DNA of 64,000 bases from Thiobacillus denitrificans (GTDB lineage Bacteria > Pseudomonadota > Gammaproteobacteria > Burkholderiales > Thiobacillaceae): positions 1-64,000 of the forward strand of contig DILD01000028.1 of the NCBI GenBank assembly GCA_002424845.1, in the 5' to 3' direction. The notes beneath the pieces are model-generated. The model was not told the origin of the DNA. It did no database searches and saw nothing but the letters and a program-made list of their open reading frames with translations. Both the position numbers and the translations under genes were made by a program. Of the stretch, positions 25,755 to 36,083 are shown piece by piece. Every line of letters starts with the position of its first letter. Within the stretch, counting starts at the first letter, position 1.

Positions 25755-26615
25755 ATGGATCAATTCAAATCGACGCCCACCCATCCCAGCAGGGTGCGTG
25801 GTTTCTTATTCGAGCAACTCGACATCCGCGGGGCCTGGGTGCAGCTGGGCGATGCCTGGGGGGCGATGACGGCGGGGCGCGATTATCCCGACCCGGCTGC
25901 CGAACTTCTGGGGCAGTTGGCCGTTGTTACCACATTGATTACCGCCAATCTCAAACAGCCGGGGCGGCTTACATTCCAGTTGCGGGGAGAAGGCGCCGTT
26001 TCATTGCTGGTGATGGATTGTGACGAGCAATTGCGATTGCGGGGCATGGTACGCACGGTTCCTGAACTTGCGGCGGGCAGCTTGCCGACTCTGCTTGGAG
26101 GGGGGGCGATGACCATGACGCTTGATGTTGCGGGCATGCGCCAGCCCTACCAGAGCCATGTGCCGCTTCAGGGCGAGACCCTGGCCGCGGTTTTCGAACA
26201 CTATCTGGAGCAGTCCGAGCAGACGCCGACCCGCTTGTGGCTGGTAGCCAACCACGAAACTGCGGCAGGGCTTTTCCTGCAGGCGCTCCCAGGCGCAAGC
26301 CTGCGCGATGCCGATGGCTGGAACCGATTACAAATCCTGGCCGATACCGTTCAGGCGGATGAATTGCTTGGACTTGGTGCGATCAAGTTGATAGAGCGAT
26401 TGTTTCCTGAAGAGGATGTGCGTGTGTATGACCCACGTCCCGTGAATTATCACTGCCCGTACGATCCAGCCAAAATTCATGCCATGCTGCGTAGCGTCGG
26501 AAAAACCGAATGCGAGAGCATCATTGCCGATCAGGGCGAAATTCGGGTGCATGACGAGATTTGCAATCATGAATATGTGCTGGATGGCGCTGCTGTTTCC
26601 GCCTTGTTTGCATAG
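25755..26615 (+). CDS. hslO: Hsp33-family redox-regulated chaperone with an incomplete zinc switch
   Basis: A 286-residue Hsp33, close to the family length. Hsp33 normally senses oxidants through four cysteines arranged CxC...CxxC that bind zinc. Here the first pair is HCPYD, with Cys234 kept and the second position Tyr236. The second pair is HDEIC, with Asp267 in place of Cys and Cys270 kept. An additional Cys253 lies between them. The N-terminal substrate-binding domain looks normal (GRDYPDPAAELLGQL). It begins 5 nt after the VWA gene, so it is probably co-transcribed with the MoxR/VWA pair. The zinc-dependent switch must be changed or lost. Confidence 0.9.
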   Translation: MDQFKSTPTHPSRVRGFLFEQLDIRGAWVQLGDAWGAMTAGRDYPDPAAELLGQLAVVTTLITANLKQPGRLTFQLRGEGAVSLLVMDCDEQLRLRGMVRTVPELAAGSLPTLLGGGAMTMTLDVAGMRQPYQSHVPLQGETLAAVFEHYLEQSEQTPTRLWLVANHETAAGLFLQALPGASLRDADGWNRLQILADTVQADELLGLGAIKLIERLFPEEDVRVYDPRPVNYHCPYDPAKIHAMLRSVGKTECESIIADQGEIRVHDEICNHEYVLDGAAVSALFA

Positions 26616-26795
26616 CGGACTTGAAACATAGACCAGGCGGCTGTCTTTTATGGTTTTCGTTTTGATTTATAAAGAAAAATTTTTCAGTTTAATTGTTCGC
26701 TCCACATTTTGAAAGCGCTGGCGGGACAACAAGATACACGCGATTTGTTGTGATTTAGAGACACCCTGCGTCTGTAAAATCAATTTTTTAGTGGA

Positions 26796-26826
26796 TTGTG
26801 GTTTTCTTTTGCCGATTTGCTAGAAT
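26796..26826 (+). promoter_or_regulatory. Extended -10 promoter of the Ala-rich lipoprotein gene
   Basis: TGC precedes TAGAAT (26821-26826), an extended -10 element. A weak TTGTGG (26796-26801) lies 19 nt upstream. The surrounding stretch 26616-26903 is unusually A/T-rich and contains no other gene I can see. Confidence 0.6.
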
Positions 26827-26903
26827 CCGCGCGTCGGCTGGATCTCAAAAGTCCCGGACCGATTTATGGTGTGGGTTTTTATTTTCGTATAAAGGGAAAT
26901 CAA

Positions 26904-27173
26904 ATGAAATATTCCGTCCTCCTGGCTGCTCTGCTGGCTGTTTCCATGACCGCTTGCGGCCAAAAAGAAGAAGCTGCCGCGCCTGCTGGCGAAGCTGCTG
27001 TCCAAGCCGGCGAAGCTGCTGTCCAAGCTGGCGAAGCTGCTGTCCAAGCTGGCGAAGCTGCTGCTGATGCTGCTGACGCTGCTGCTCCCGCTGCTGACGC
27101 TGCCGCCGCCGCCGCTGGCGAAGCGGCAACTGCTGCTGGCGCCGCTGCTGACGCTGCTGCTCCTGCCCAGTAA
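26904..27173 (+). CDS. Small Ala/Glu-rich lipoprotein with tandem repeats
   Basis: An 89-residue lipoprotein. A signal peptide ends in the lipobox SMTAC, with acylated Cys18. The mature part is almost entirely Ala, Glu, Gly and Val. A 7-residue unit GEAAVQA is repeated three times, with further degenerate GEAA and DAA units. The whole mature part should be helical, anchored in the outer membrane and reaching into the periplasm. The start has AAGGG 9 nt upstream. It is a single gene with its own promoter and terminator. It superficially resembles small abundant Lpp-like lipoproteins but has no heptad hydrophobic pattern, so the role is unknown. Confidence 0.8.
   Translation: MKYSVLLAALLAVSMTACGQKEEAAAPAGEAAVQAGEAAVQAGEAAVQAGEAAADAADAAAPAADAAAAAAGEAATAAGAAADAAAPAQ
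26988..27059 (+). repeat. 21-nt tandem repeat inside the lipoprotein gene
   Basis: Three nearly identical 21-nt units (26988-27008, 27009-27029, 27030-27050; the last two are identical) plus the first part of a fourth. Each unit codes for GEAAVQA. The length of 21 nt keeps the frame, so copy-number change would lengthen or shorten the protein by 7 residues. Confidence 0.9.
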
Positions 27174-27192
27174 TTCCAGGGTAAGGAACGAG

Positions 27193-27219
27193 AAAACCGG
27201 CCTTCGGGCCGGTTTTTTT
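27193..27219 (+). terminator. Intrinsic terminator of the lipoprotein gene
   Basis: AAAACCGGCC (27193-27202) pairs with GGCCGGTTTT (27207-27216) across a TTCG tetraloop, followed by more T. It is a textbook intrinsic terminator. Confidence 0.93.
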
Positions 27220-27249
27220 CCGCCTGCGTTTTTTGCTGAGTGACGCCCG

Positions 27250-28419
27250 TTATTTACCCAAAAATCCATCCAGCCGGGCAATGGCCTCAATCAGCCGTGT
27301 GAGCGGCTGGGTGTAGGCGATGCGCAGATAGCGTTGTGGCTGATGCTGGCCAAAATCAAGGCCAGGCGTCACGGCCACGCCGACTTGCTCCAGCAGGGCT
27401 TGCGCGAATTGGAAGCTGTCGCCGGTGTGCGCACTGCAATCGGCGTACACATAAAATGCCCCCTGTGGTTGCGTGGGTATGACGAAGCCGCGTTCGCGCA
27501 GCGCAGGCAGCAGATAATCGCGGCGGTCGCGCAGTTCGGCCTTGCGGATTTCGAGTTCAGCCAGTGTGGCGGGAGAGAACGCCGCCAGCGCCGCGTGCTG
27601 CGCCGGCGTGGGAGCCGCCAGAAACAGGTTTTGCGCCAGCCGCTCCAGATCGGCCATGGCCCAGTCCGGCGCGACGAGCCAGCCTAGTCGCCAGCCCGTC
27701 ATCTGGAAGTATTTGGAAAAGCTGTTGATGACGAATACATCATTCCAGCGCGCGGCGCTGTGTTCGCTACCATCGTAGGTGAGTGCCAGATAGATCTCAT
27801 CGACAATCAGGGCTACGCCGCGTGTGGCGCACCACGCATGGATGCGTGCCAGTTCATGTGCCTCGATCACGGTGCCGGTTGGATTGGAAGGGCTGGCGAT
27901 CAGCACGGCGCGGGTGGCAGGGCTGGCGTAACGCTCGATCAACTCCAGCGTGAGTTGGAAGCCGCTGGCGGCGTTGACCGGCACGCTGACTGCGCGGGCC
28001 TCGCAGAAACGTACAAAATGCCGGTTGCAGGGGTAACCGGGATCGGCCACCAAGACTTCATCATCAGGGCCGGCTAACAGGCCCAGTGCCAGCAGTAGCG
28101 CGCCCGATGCGCCGGGCGTGACAATGACGCGTCTGGGCTCGACCGTGGCTTGCCAGCGTGTTGTATAAAAAACGGCAATGGCTTCACGCAGGGCTGGCAG
28201 GCCAAGCGCGCTGGTGTAATGCGTGTGGCCGGCACGCAACGCGGCAACGCCGGCCTCGACGATGGGCGCAGGTGAGGCGAAATCGGGTTCGCCGATTTCG
28301 AGATGGATGATGTCGCGTCCGGCAGCTTCCAGCGTCTGCGCACGCGCCAGGATATCCATCACATGGAACGGCGCGATGCCGGCCATTCGGGCTGCAGTGT
28401 ATGGCTTAAGCGTGCGCAT
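27250..28419 (-). CDS. PLP-dependent class I/II aminotransferase
   Basis: A 389-residue fold type I aminotransferase. The Schiff-base Lys236 is in NSFSKYFQMTGWRLGW. ASPSNPTG, with the Asn ligand, and VDEIY, with the Asp and Tyr that hold PLP, are also present. The N-terminus IHLEIGEPDFASP is typical of AspC/AlaA-like enzymes. The amino-group donor cannot be told from the sequence. The gene overlaps the 3' end of mtfA by 14 nt, so the two are co-transcribed. Confidence 0.87.
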   Translation of the reverse strand: MRTLKPYTAARMAGIAPFHVMDILARAQTLEAAGRDIIHLEIGEPDFASPAPIVEAGVAALRAGHTHYTSALGLPALREAIAVFYTTRWQATVEPRRVIVTPGASGALLLALGLLAGPDDEVLVADPGYPCNRHFVRFCEARAVSVPVNAASGFQLTLELIERYASPATRAVLIASPSNPTGTVIEAHELARIHAWCATRGVALIVDEIYLALTYDGSEHSAARWNDVFVINSFSKYFQMTGWRLGWLVAPDWAMADLERLAQNLFLAAPTPAQHAALAAFSPATLAELEIRKAELRDRRDYLLPALRERGFVIPTQPQGAFYVYADCSAHTGDSFQFAQALLEQVGVAVTPGLDFGQHQPQRYLRIAYTQPLTRLIEAIARLDGFLGK

Positions 28420-29185
28420 GGGCTTTTAGTCGCCCCAACGGGTGCTGACGATAGAACCGCTGCAGCTGCCTGTAAACGGCGGGATACTCCATGTGGAGAA
28501 TATGGGGTGTCTCGAAGAACACTTCGGTCAGCACGGCAAAGAACTCCGCAGGGTTGGCGGTCGCGTAGGGGTCGATGGCTGTGTCCTCACCTGCATCGAC
28601 ACGTCTGCACAAGTTCTCATAGGCTGAATTGAAGTCGTGTGCCCAACTGGCAGCATCCATGTCGCGATGAAGTGGCGGAAACCCGTTTGCGTCACCGTTC
28701 AGCATGTCGAGCTTGTGGGAAAACTCATGCAGCACGACGTTAAAGCCATCAGCCTTACCGCTTGCGACTACATCTGCAATCGACAGCACCAGGGGACCGC
28801 CATGCCATGACTCGCCTGTCAGGATATCGCGCGAGTGATGCACGACGCCGGCTTCGTCCATTTCCTCGTGCTGACGCAGAAACTCATCGGGATAGAGGAT
28901 GATTTCGCTCCAGCCGTGGTAGCTGTCTTCGGAAAGATTGAGCGTCAACAGGCAGGCCTGCAGGGCAATGAGGTGCTGGATGGTTTCATTGACATCGGCA
29001 CCACCGGCAGCAGAAAACGCTTTGTCATGGATCAGCAGACTCGCCTGTTCCCTGAGCCGTGCCTGTTCTTCGGGCGAGAGTCCTTGCAGGATGGGCAGAT
29101 CGGCAACAGTTGTTGTAAACGCGGCATGTGGGATGAGGTGTCGTTCGAGAATGCGTTTACGACGCCAGCGGTGGAACCAGTTCAT
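28406..29185 (-). CDS. mtfA: Zinc-dependent peptidase MtfA
   Basis: A 259-residue protein with the zinc site HEFSH at 153-157 (NVVLHEFSHKLD) and the downstream PAEFFAVLTEVFFETP segment carrying a third ligand Glu. E. coli MtfA binds the Mlc repressor and is a zinc metallopeptidase. Whether an Mlc homologue exists here is not known. It follows rmuC after 7 nt and overlaps the aminotransferase gene, forming rmuC-mtfA-aminotransferase. Confidence 0.88.
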   Translation of the reverse strand: MNWFHRWRRKRILERHLIPHAAFTTTVADLPILQGLSPEEQARLREQASLLIHDKAFSAAGGADVNETIQHLIALQACLLTLNLSEDSYHGWSEIILYPDEFLRQHEEMDEAGVVHHSRDILTGESWHGGPLVLSIADVVASGKADGFNVVLHEFSHKLDMLNGDANGFPPLHRDMDAASWAHDFNSAYENLCRRVDAGEDTAIDPYATANPAEFFAVLTEVFFETPHILHMEYPAVYRQLQRFYRQHPLGRLKAHAHA

Positions 29186-29192
29186 GTCGGAA

Positions 29193-30485
29193 TCATTCGT
29201 CGGTGTCGAGCAGACGCGTACTGGTTAGCTCGGGATGTTCGAGCTCGACCCGCTCGATCTGCTGGAAGCGGCGGCTGATCTTGTCGCTGGATATGCGCAC
29301 CTCGCCCACATCCTTGCTGGCCTGCTCGATGTGGCTGGCGAGTTTTTTCATGCGATCGTCGAAGCGCGCGAAATCCTTCGCCAGCTTGCCGAGTTCGTCC
29401 TTGATCACGTGCGCCATGCGTCGCGTTTCGGAATCGCGGATCACTGCGCGAGCGGTGTTCAGCACGGCCATTAGCGTGGTGGGCGAGGTGAGCCAGACGC
29501 GCTTCTTCTGCGCGTGCTCGACGAGATCCGGGTGGTAAGCGTGGATTTCCGCGAACACGGCTTCGGCTGGCAGGAACATCACTGCGCCGTCCGAGGTTTC
29601 GCCTGCGACGATGTATTTGGCGGCGATGTCATCGACGTGTTTTTTGACGTCGGCTTTGAACTGCCGCTTGGCCGCATCGCGCTCGGCCGCCGGCAGGCTG
29701 TCGTCGAACATGCGGCTGTAGTTTTCCAGCGGGAACTTGGAATCGACGCACACGGTGCCGGTCGGCTCAGGCAGGATCAGCACGCAGTCGGCGCGCGCGC
29801 CGCTTTTCAGGGTGTGCTGGAAGGCGTAGGCATCGGGCGGCAGGCTGTTCCGCACTAGGGCTTCCAGCTGAACCTCGCCGAATGCGCCGCGCGAGCGCTT
29901 GTCGCCCAATATCTCCTGCAGCGACACGACGTTGGACGCCAGTCCCTCGATCTTCTTCTGTGCCTCGTCGATCACCGCCAGCCGAGACATCACCGAGGTA
30001 AAGGTCTCGTTGGTTTTTTTGAAGCCTTCGTCGAGCCGCTCGGCGACCTTGCCGGAGATTTCGTTGAGCCGGCCATCGACTGTTTGCGACAGCTGCTGTA
30101 CGCGCTCGTTGAAGTGGGTGGTCATGCCTTTCAGCGTGTCCTGTAGCAGGCTCTGCTCGGCGCGCCCCTGCTCGATCAGTTTTTCCAGCATGGCAGTCTG
30201 AAACTGGCCGAACTGGCCGGTGACGGTTTCGCGCGTTTCAGCCAGCCGTTCGGTCTGCGCGACCTGTAGAGCAGAGAGTTGGGCCTGCATACGGTCGGAC
30301 TGCAGCGACAATCCTGCGTGCAAATCGGTCAGCACGGCACGGTGATGGGTTTCCATGTCCTGCACCAGCAGTGAGGGCAGCTTGGTTTGCTCCCGACGCA
30401 GCGCGCCGAGCCGTAGTAGCAGCAAGGCAACCAGAAGGATGAGGACGGCAAGGCCGGTGAGGAGGCCGATTTCGATGGAAGACAT
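29193..30485 (-). CDS. rmuC: DNA recombination protein RmuC
   Basis: A 430-residue RmuC. An N-terminal membrane anchor (GLAVLILLVALLLLRLG) is followed by a long coiled coil (about 40-170). The nuclease-fold domain follows, with RGAFGEVQLEAL, CVDSKFPLENY and FLPAEAVFAEI. RmuC limits inversions at short inverted repeats in E. coli, which is of interest given the palindromic repeats in this window. It is the first gene of the rmuC-mtfA unit. Confidence 0.93.
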   Translation of the reverse strand: MSSIEIGLLTGLAVLILLVALLLLRLGALRREQTKLPSLLVQDMETHHRAVLTDLHAGLSLQSDRMQAQLSALQVAQTERLAETRETVTGQFGQFQTAMLEKLIEQGRAEQSLLQDTLKGMTTHFNERVQQLSQTVDGRLNEISGKVAERLDEGFKKTNETFTSVMSRLAVIDEAQKKIEGLASNVVSLQEILGDKRSRGAFGEVQLEALVRNSLPPDAYAFQHTLKSGARADCVLILPEPTGTVCVDSKFPLENYSRMFDDSLPAAERDAAKRQFKADVKKHVDDIAAKYIVAGETSDGAVMFLPAEAVFAEIHAYHPDLVEHAQKKRVWLTSPTTLMAVLNTARAVIRDSETRRMAHVIKDELGKLAKDFARFDDRMKKLASHIEQASKDVGEVRISSDKISRRFQQIERVELEHPELTSTRLLDTDE

Positions 30486-30555
30486 GGGTGGATTATACGG
30501 CGGTGTCTAAAAAGCTTGGCGCAGCACAGGCTGCCGTTCGTAGGGGAATATCGTT

Positions 30556-31230
30556 ATGCTTGCGACGAAAAAGGGGGATAAGGTGAGGCTGTTCATCTGG
30601 GCTGTTTTTCTCGCGGTAACGGCGTTTATTGTCCAACATTACTGGCGCAAGCTGGCGTTGCAACACCGGCTGGACGCGATCCGTGCGTTTCCTTTCCCGC
30701 AATCAGTGAGAATGAAATTCCGTGATGTGCGCCCCGATCTGGATTCGGCGCAGGAGCAGCGGGTATTCGAGGGCTTGCGCGACTATTTCACTATGTGCGC
30801 GCAAGCGCAGGGACGCTTTGTTTCGATGCCGTCGCAGGTTGCGGACGATGCCTGGCATGCGTTTATCCTGCACACGCGCTACTACCAGGATTTCTGCAAC
30901 AAGGCGTTCGGTCGTTTTCTACATCACACTCCCGCCGAGGCCATGAGTTCACAGACACAGGCGACCGAAGGTATCCGGCGCGCCTGGCGGCTGGCTTGTG
31001 CGCTGGAGAAAATCAACCCAAAGCAGCCGGAGCGGTTGCCGCGTTTATTTGCACTGGACGGTGCGCTGAATATCCTGAATGGCTTTCACTATGACACGCG
31101 ATGCACGCCAGGGTCGGGAAGCTACTGTGCCAGCCATATCGGCTGTGGTTCGGGCTGTGGCGGTGGAAGTGTGTCGGGTAGTACGGATGGCAGTTGCGGG
31201 GGAGGCGGCTGCGGTGGGGGAGGCGATTAG
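30556..31230 (+). CDS. Membrane-anchored Gly/Cys-rich protein (GRDP-like domain)
   Basis: A 224-residue protein. An N-terminal hydrophobic segment (residues 12-27, LFIWAVFLAVTAFIVQ) is followed by a soluble helical part. The segment MPSQVADDAWHAFILHTRYYQDFC resembles the glycine-rich domain-containing protein family, which is mostly known from plants. The last 45 residues are Gly/Ser-rich with six cysteines (CGSGCGGG, CGGGGCGGGG). No function is known to me. It is divergent from rmuC. An internal start is possible, but the ATG at 30556 keeps the membrane segment. Confidence 0.78.
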   Translation: MLATKKGDKVRLFIWAVFLAVTAFIVQHYWRKLALQHRLDAIRAFPFPQSVRMKFRDVRPDLDSAQEQRVFEGLRDYFTMCAQAQGRFVSMPSQVADDAWHAFILHTRYYQDFCNKAFGRFLHHTPAEAMSSQTQATEGIRRAWRLACALEKINPKQPERLPRLFALDGALNILNGFHYDTRCTPGSGSYCASHIGCGSGCGGGSVSGSTDGSCGGGGCGGGGD

Positions 31231-31282
31231 GCCGGTTTCCCGGAAACGTGTGGAAGGGTCTTCGGGGCGTCGTATACATAAA

Positions 31283-31304
31283 AAACCCGGCTCACGCCGG
31301 GTTT
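31283..31304 (-). terminator. Terminator between typA and the Gly/Cys-rich gene
   Basis: AAACCCGGC (31283-31291) and GCCGGGTTT (31296-31304) form a 9-bp stem with a TCAC loop. On the minus strand the stem is followed by T, so it serves typA; it may also slow the convergent gene. Confidence 0.85.
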
Positions 31305-31317
31305 GAATGTTGCAGGC

Positions 31318-33150
<1,833 letters not shown>

Positions 33151-33203
33151 GATGGAGGCCGGATTGCGGGAAACCCAGCATTATAACAGGGTTTTCTGAC
33201 TAT

Positions 33204-34460
33204 TTATTGTGCAAGGGGGTGTGCCGCCAATCGGGTGTCGATACGCGCAATTATCTGCTGATAACGCGTGCCGCCGATGGGGCCGAAACGGCGGTCGAAT
33301 TCGGTTTGGGGCATGAATTCGGGAAGATCGCGAAAATCCGGCAGCAAGTCGGCATCTCGTTTTGCTGCGGCCAGATTTGCCTGTACGCGTGCAGCGGCTT
33401 TGCCGGTGGCGAGTTTGCCGAGTTGTACCCCGGCACGGTTGGCGGCCAGATCGGTAAAACTGAACCCCGATCCCTTGCTGGCATCTTCCTCTTCCTTGAG
33501 CAAACCGATGGCGCTGGCTAGACGGCTGCCACCATTGACGGCGATCGCCGCGGAAATGATGAAATGTTCGGCAAAGTCGCGACGGCCGTGAAGCGATAGC
33601 AGTACGCGAGGTGCACGGCGGATTGACTGGCTGTCTTCGTCCAGTAGTTTCGACAGGCTGATGCCGGAAAGATAGGCGGCAAGGGCAGTGAGTGCCGCAC
33701 GGTTTTCCTCCTGGGCATGGTCTCCAAGTTGCTGTGCGCGGGCGAACAGCGGCGCAACAACCTGCACCAGTGGCACAGTGCTGCCGTGGGGGTGGGGTTT
33801 CAGCAGGGCGTCCAGCTGTCTGGCGTAGGCCAGCATCCGCTCCTGATCTTCTGATGAGATCAGCAATTCGGCACTCTTGCGTTCCAGTTGGGTGAGCAAC
33901 TCCGGGTGCCAACGGTAATCCAGCGTCGCCTGATTCTCATCGAAATTGACTTGTGCAAAAGCATCGGCCAGCGTGGCATAGGTTTCATCGCGACGTAGCC
34001 AGCGATGAGCAAGGTGGGCCATGCCATCTGCAAGAACGCCCGGTAGCGGCATGCTGCCCAACTGTAGGCTGACGATGCGGATGCCGCCGGGAGCTTCGGC
34101 GACCTCGGCGGAAAGGTTGAGATGGCTGCCAAATGGGTTGGGTGGCATGGACAGGGTCGCGGTAAGCGTTGCTGTGCCGGGCGTGAGTTCTGCTGCGATG
34201 CCGCTGACCTGGTTCAATTCAACGGCGTAATTGAGCAGACGATTGAGTTCGAATTCGTCGAGCTGGATGCTGTGGATAACGTCAGGCGCCTGACGACGCG
34301 GGTCATGTTTCTGGAATAGCATTTTGACCCATGCCAGGTCGGTACGGCGGAATTCAGCGGGAGGTTCGATTGCCGGCGCATTGTCCAACATCAGCCACGG
34401 CAGCACGGTGAATGCAGCCAGCAACGAAACCAGAAGGCCCCAACCAATAAGCCGTTTCAT
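33204..34460 (-). CDS. Conserved hypothetical protein with N-terminal membrane anchor
   Basis: A 418-residue protein I do not recognise. A single N-terminal hydrophobic helix (LIGWGLLVSLLAAFTVLPWLML) suggests a periplasm-facing anchored protein. The next 150 residues look like beta strands (GTATLTATLSMPPNPFG, GGIRIVSLQLGSMPLPG). The middle and C-terminal parts are helical and contain ISLSKLLDEDSQS, then SGFSFTDLAANRAG. It starts 2 nt after the end of the truncated haemoglobin gene, so the two are probably co-transcribed with purT. Confidence 0.75.
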   Translation of the reverse strand: MKRLIGWGLLVSLLAAFTVLPWLMLDNAPAIEPPAEFRRTDLAWVKMLFQKHDPRRQAPDVIHSIQLDEFELNRLLNYAVELNQVSGIAAELTPGTATLTATLSMPPNPFGSHLNLSAEVAEAPGGIRIVSLQLGSMPLPGVLADGMAHLAHRWLRRDETYATLADAFAQVNFDENQATLDYRWHPELLTQLERKSAELLISSEDQERMLAYARQLDALLKPHPHGSTVPLVQVVAPLFARAQQLGDHAQEENRAALTALAAYLSGISLSKLLDEDSQSIRRAPRVLLSLHGRRDFAEHFIISAAIAVNGGSRLASAIGLLKEEEDASKGSGFSFTDLAANRAGVQLGKLATGKAAARVQANLAAAKRDADLLPDFRDLPEFMPQTEFDRRFGPIGGTRYQQIIARIDTRLAAHPLAQ

Positions 34461-34461
34461 T

Positions 34462-34842
34462 TCATTCCGGCTGGTTGCGCATAAAATCGGCGGTCTTGAA
34501 AAACGCAGCGCTCAATTCCTGCTGCATCGCGGAATCCACCCCCATGTCCTGCATGGCACGGATCATGCAGCCCATCCATTGATCCCGTTCGCTTTCCCCG
34601 ATGACAAACGGCATATGACGGCGGCGCAGGAAAGGATGGCCAAAGCGGTCGACATATTCTTGCGGGCCGCCGGTCCAACCGGAAAGGAACCAGGCCAATT
34701 TGTTGCGCGATTCAGTCAGATCGGCCGGATGCAGCTTGCGAATGCCGTAGTAATCGGGGTCTTCATCCATCAGGTCGTAAAAGCGGTCAACAAGCTTGCG
34801 GATTATTTCGCCGCCACCAAGGCGTTCATAGTGGGTTTGCAT
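34462..34842 (-). CDS. Group II truncated haemoglobin
   Basis: A 126-residue 2/2 haemoglobin. The proximal His76 is in FLRRRHMPF, and the group II Trp89 (G8) follows in SERDQWMGCM. The B helix has Phe21-Tyr22 (RFYDLMDEDP), and YVDRFGHPFLRRRH is the group signature. These proteins bind O2 or NO, and a role in detoxification or redox sensing is inferred for the group. It lies between purT (2 nt) and the anchored hypothetical protein. Confidence 0.93.
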   Translation of the reverse strand: MQTHYERLGGGEIIRKLVDRFYDLMDEDPDYYGIRKLHPADLTESRNKLAWFLSGWTGGPQEYVDRFGHPFLRRRHMPFVIGESERDQWMGCMIRAMQDMGVDSAMQQELSAAFFKTADFMRNQPE

Positions 34843-34844
34843 GA

Positions 34845-36041
34845 TCAGGCTTTCACGGGCTTTACGGTGGCTGATGCTGCCTTGGCCCGCCGCCTCGCCT
34901 CATCCGTGTCTGGACCGCTGGAAAGTGCCACTCCCATGCGGCGGCGAGGGAAGGCCTGTGGTTTTCCAAATAGCCGAAGATCAACACCGGGTATCCTCAA
35001 GGCATCTGCAACACCGTTAAAGGCAATTCCAGTGGCGTCCATTCCGCCATAGATTACGGCCGATGCCCCCGGCTCGCGCAAGCTGACATCGACAGGCAGG
35101 CCAAGGATGGCACGTGCGTGCAACTCGAATTCGTTTTGTCGTTGAGTGGCCATCGTTACCATTCCCGTGTCGTGGGGCCTCGGACTGACCTCGGAAAACC
35201 AAACCGTATCGCCTTTGACAAACAGTTCCACGCCGAAAATTCCACGTCCGCCAAGATTGCCCGTGACGGCAGCTGCAATTTCCTGAGCGCGGGCCCGTGC
35301 CGCAACGGACATTGATTGCGGTTGCCAGGATTCGACGTAATCGCCTTTTACCTGCACATGGCCTATCGGCTCACAAAAGTGGGTTTCGATCATGTCGTTT
35401 GAGCCGATGGCGCGCACGGTTAGCAGCGTGATTTCATAATCAAAGTCGATTACCCCCTCGACGATTACACGCCCCTTGTTTATCCGCCCACCGCTAGCTG
35501 CATCATCCCACGCAGCCTGCAACTGGCTGGCATGGTCTATCCGTGACTGACCCTTGCCCGATGATGACATCACTGGTTTGACGATTACGGGATAACCCAG
35601 TTTGTTCGCCGCATCGGTCATCTCGGACAAGCTGTCGGCAAACACATAGGGGGAGGTCGGCAGGCCAAGCGTTTCTGCTGCCAGCCTGCGGATGCCTTCG
35701 CGGTTCATGGTGAGATTGGCGGCACGCGCGGTCGGAATGACTTCCGCCAGGCCCGCCGCTTCGATTTCAAGCAGCACTTCGGTAGCGATGGCCTCGATTT
35801 CAGGCACCACCAACAGGGGCTTTTCTGTTTCGATCAGTGCGCGCAGAGCCGAACTGTCGCTCATGTCGGTTACATAGGCGCGGTGCGCCACCTGGTGCCC
35901 CGGGGCATTGGCATAGCGATCCACGGCAATGACCTCCACCCCCAGCCGTTGCAGGGCGATGATGACTTCCTTGCCGAGTTCGCCCGCGCCCAGCAGCATG
36001 ACACGGGTGGCGGACGGGGAGAGCGGGGTGCCGAGACGCAT
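34845..36041 (-). CDS. purT: Formate-dependent phosphoribosylglycinamide formyltransferase
   Basis: A 398-residue ATP-grasp enzyme. It makes formyl-GAR from GAR, formate and ATP, an alternative to the folate-dependent PurN. The N-terminal [19 protein letters not shown] is the preATP-grasp fold. The ATP-grasp core includes [15 protein letters not shown] and the metal-binding [10 protein letters not shown]. The start is only 42 nt downstream of the restored end of the phospholipase D gene. Confidence 0.95.
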   Translation of the reverse strand: MRLGTPLSPSATRVMLLGAGELGKEVIIALQRLGVEVIAVDRYANAPGHQVAHRAYVTDMSDSSALRALIETEKPLLVVPEIEAIATEVLLEIEAAGLAEVIPTARAANLTMNREGIRRLAAETLGLPTSPYVFADSLSEMTDAANKLGYPVIVKPVMSSSGKGQSRIDHASQLQAAWDDAASGGRINKGRVIVEGVIDFDYEITLLTVRAIGSNDMIETHFCEPIGHVQVKGDYVESWQPQSMSVAARARAQEIAAAVTGNLGGRGIFGVELFVKGDTVWFSEVSPRPHDTGMVTMATQRQNEFELHARAILGLPVDVSLREPGASAVIYGGMDATGIAFNGVADALRIPGVDLRLFGKPQAFPRRRMGVALSSGPDTDEARRRAKAASATVKPVKA

Positions 36042-36083
36042 GGCCGAATCCTGAACGATCGAAGAAGTAATTTTACAGTGGCT

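Noticed and set aside
35870..36083. The end of the phospholipase D frame as it stands (residues after about 499)
   Set aside because: It is a frameshift product overlapping purT out of frame, rich in Arg/Pro/Ser. The restored frame ends at 36084.
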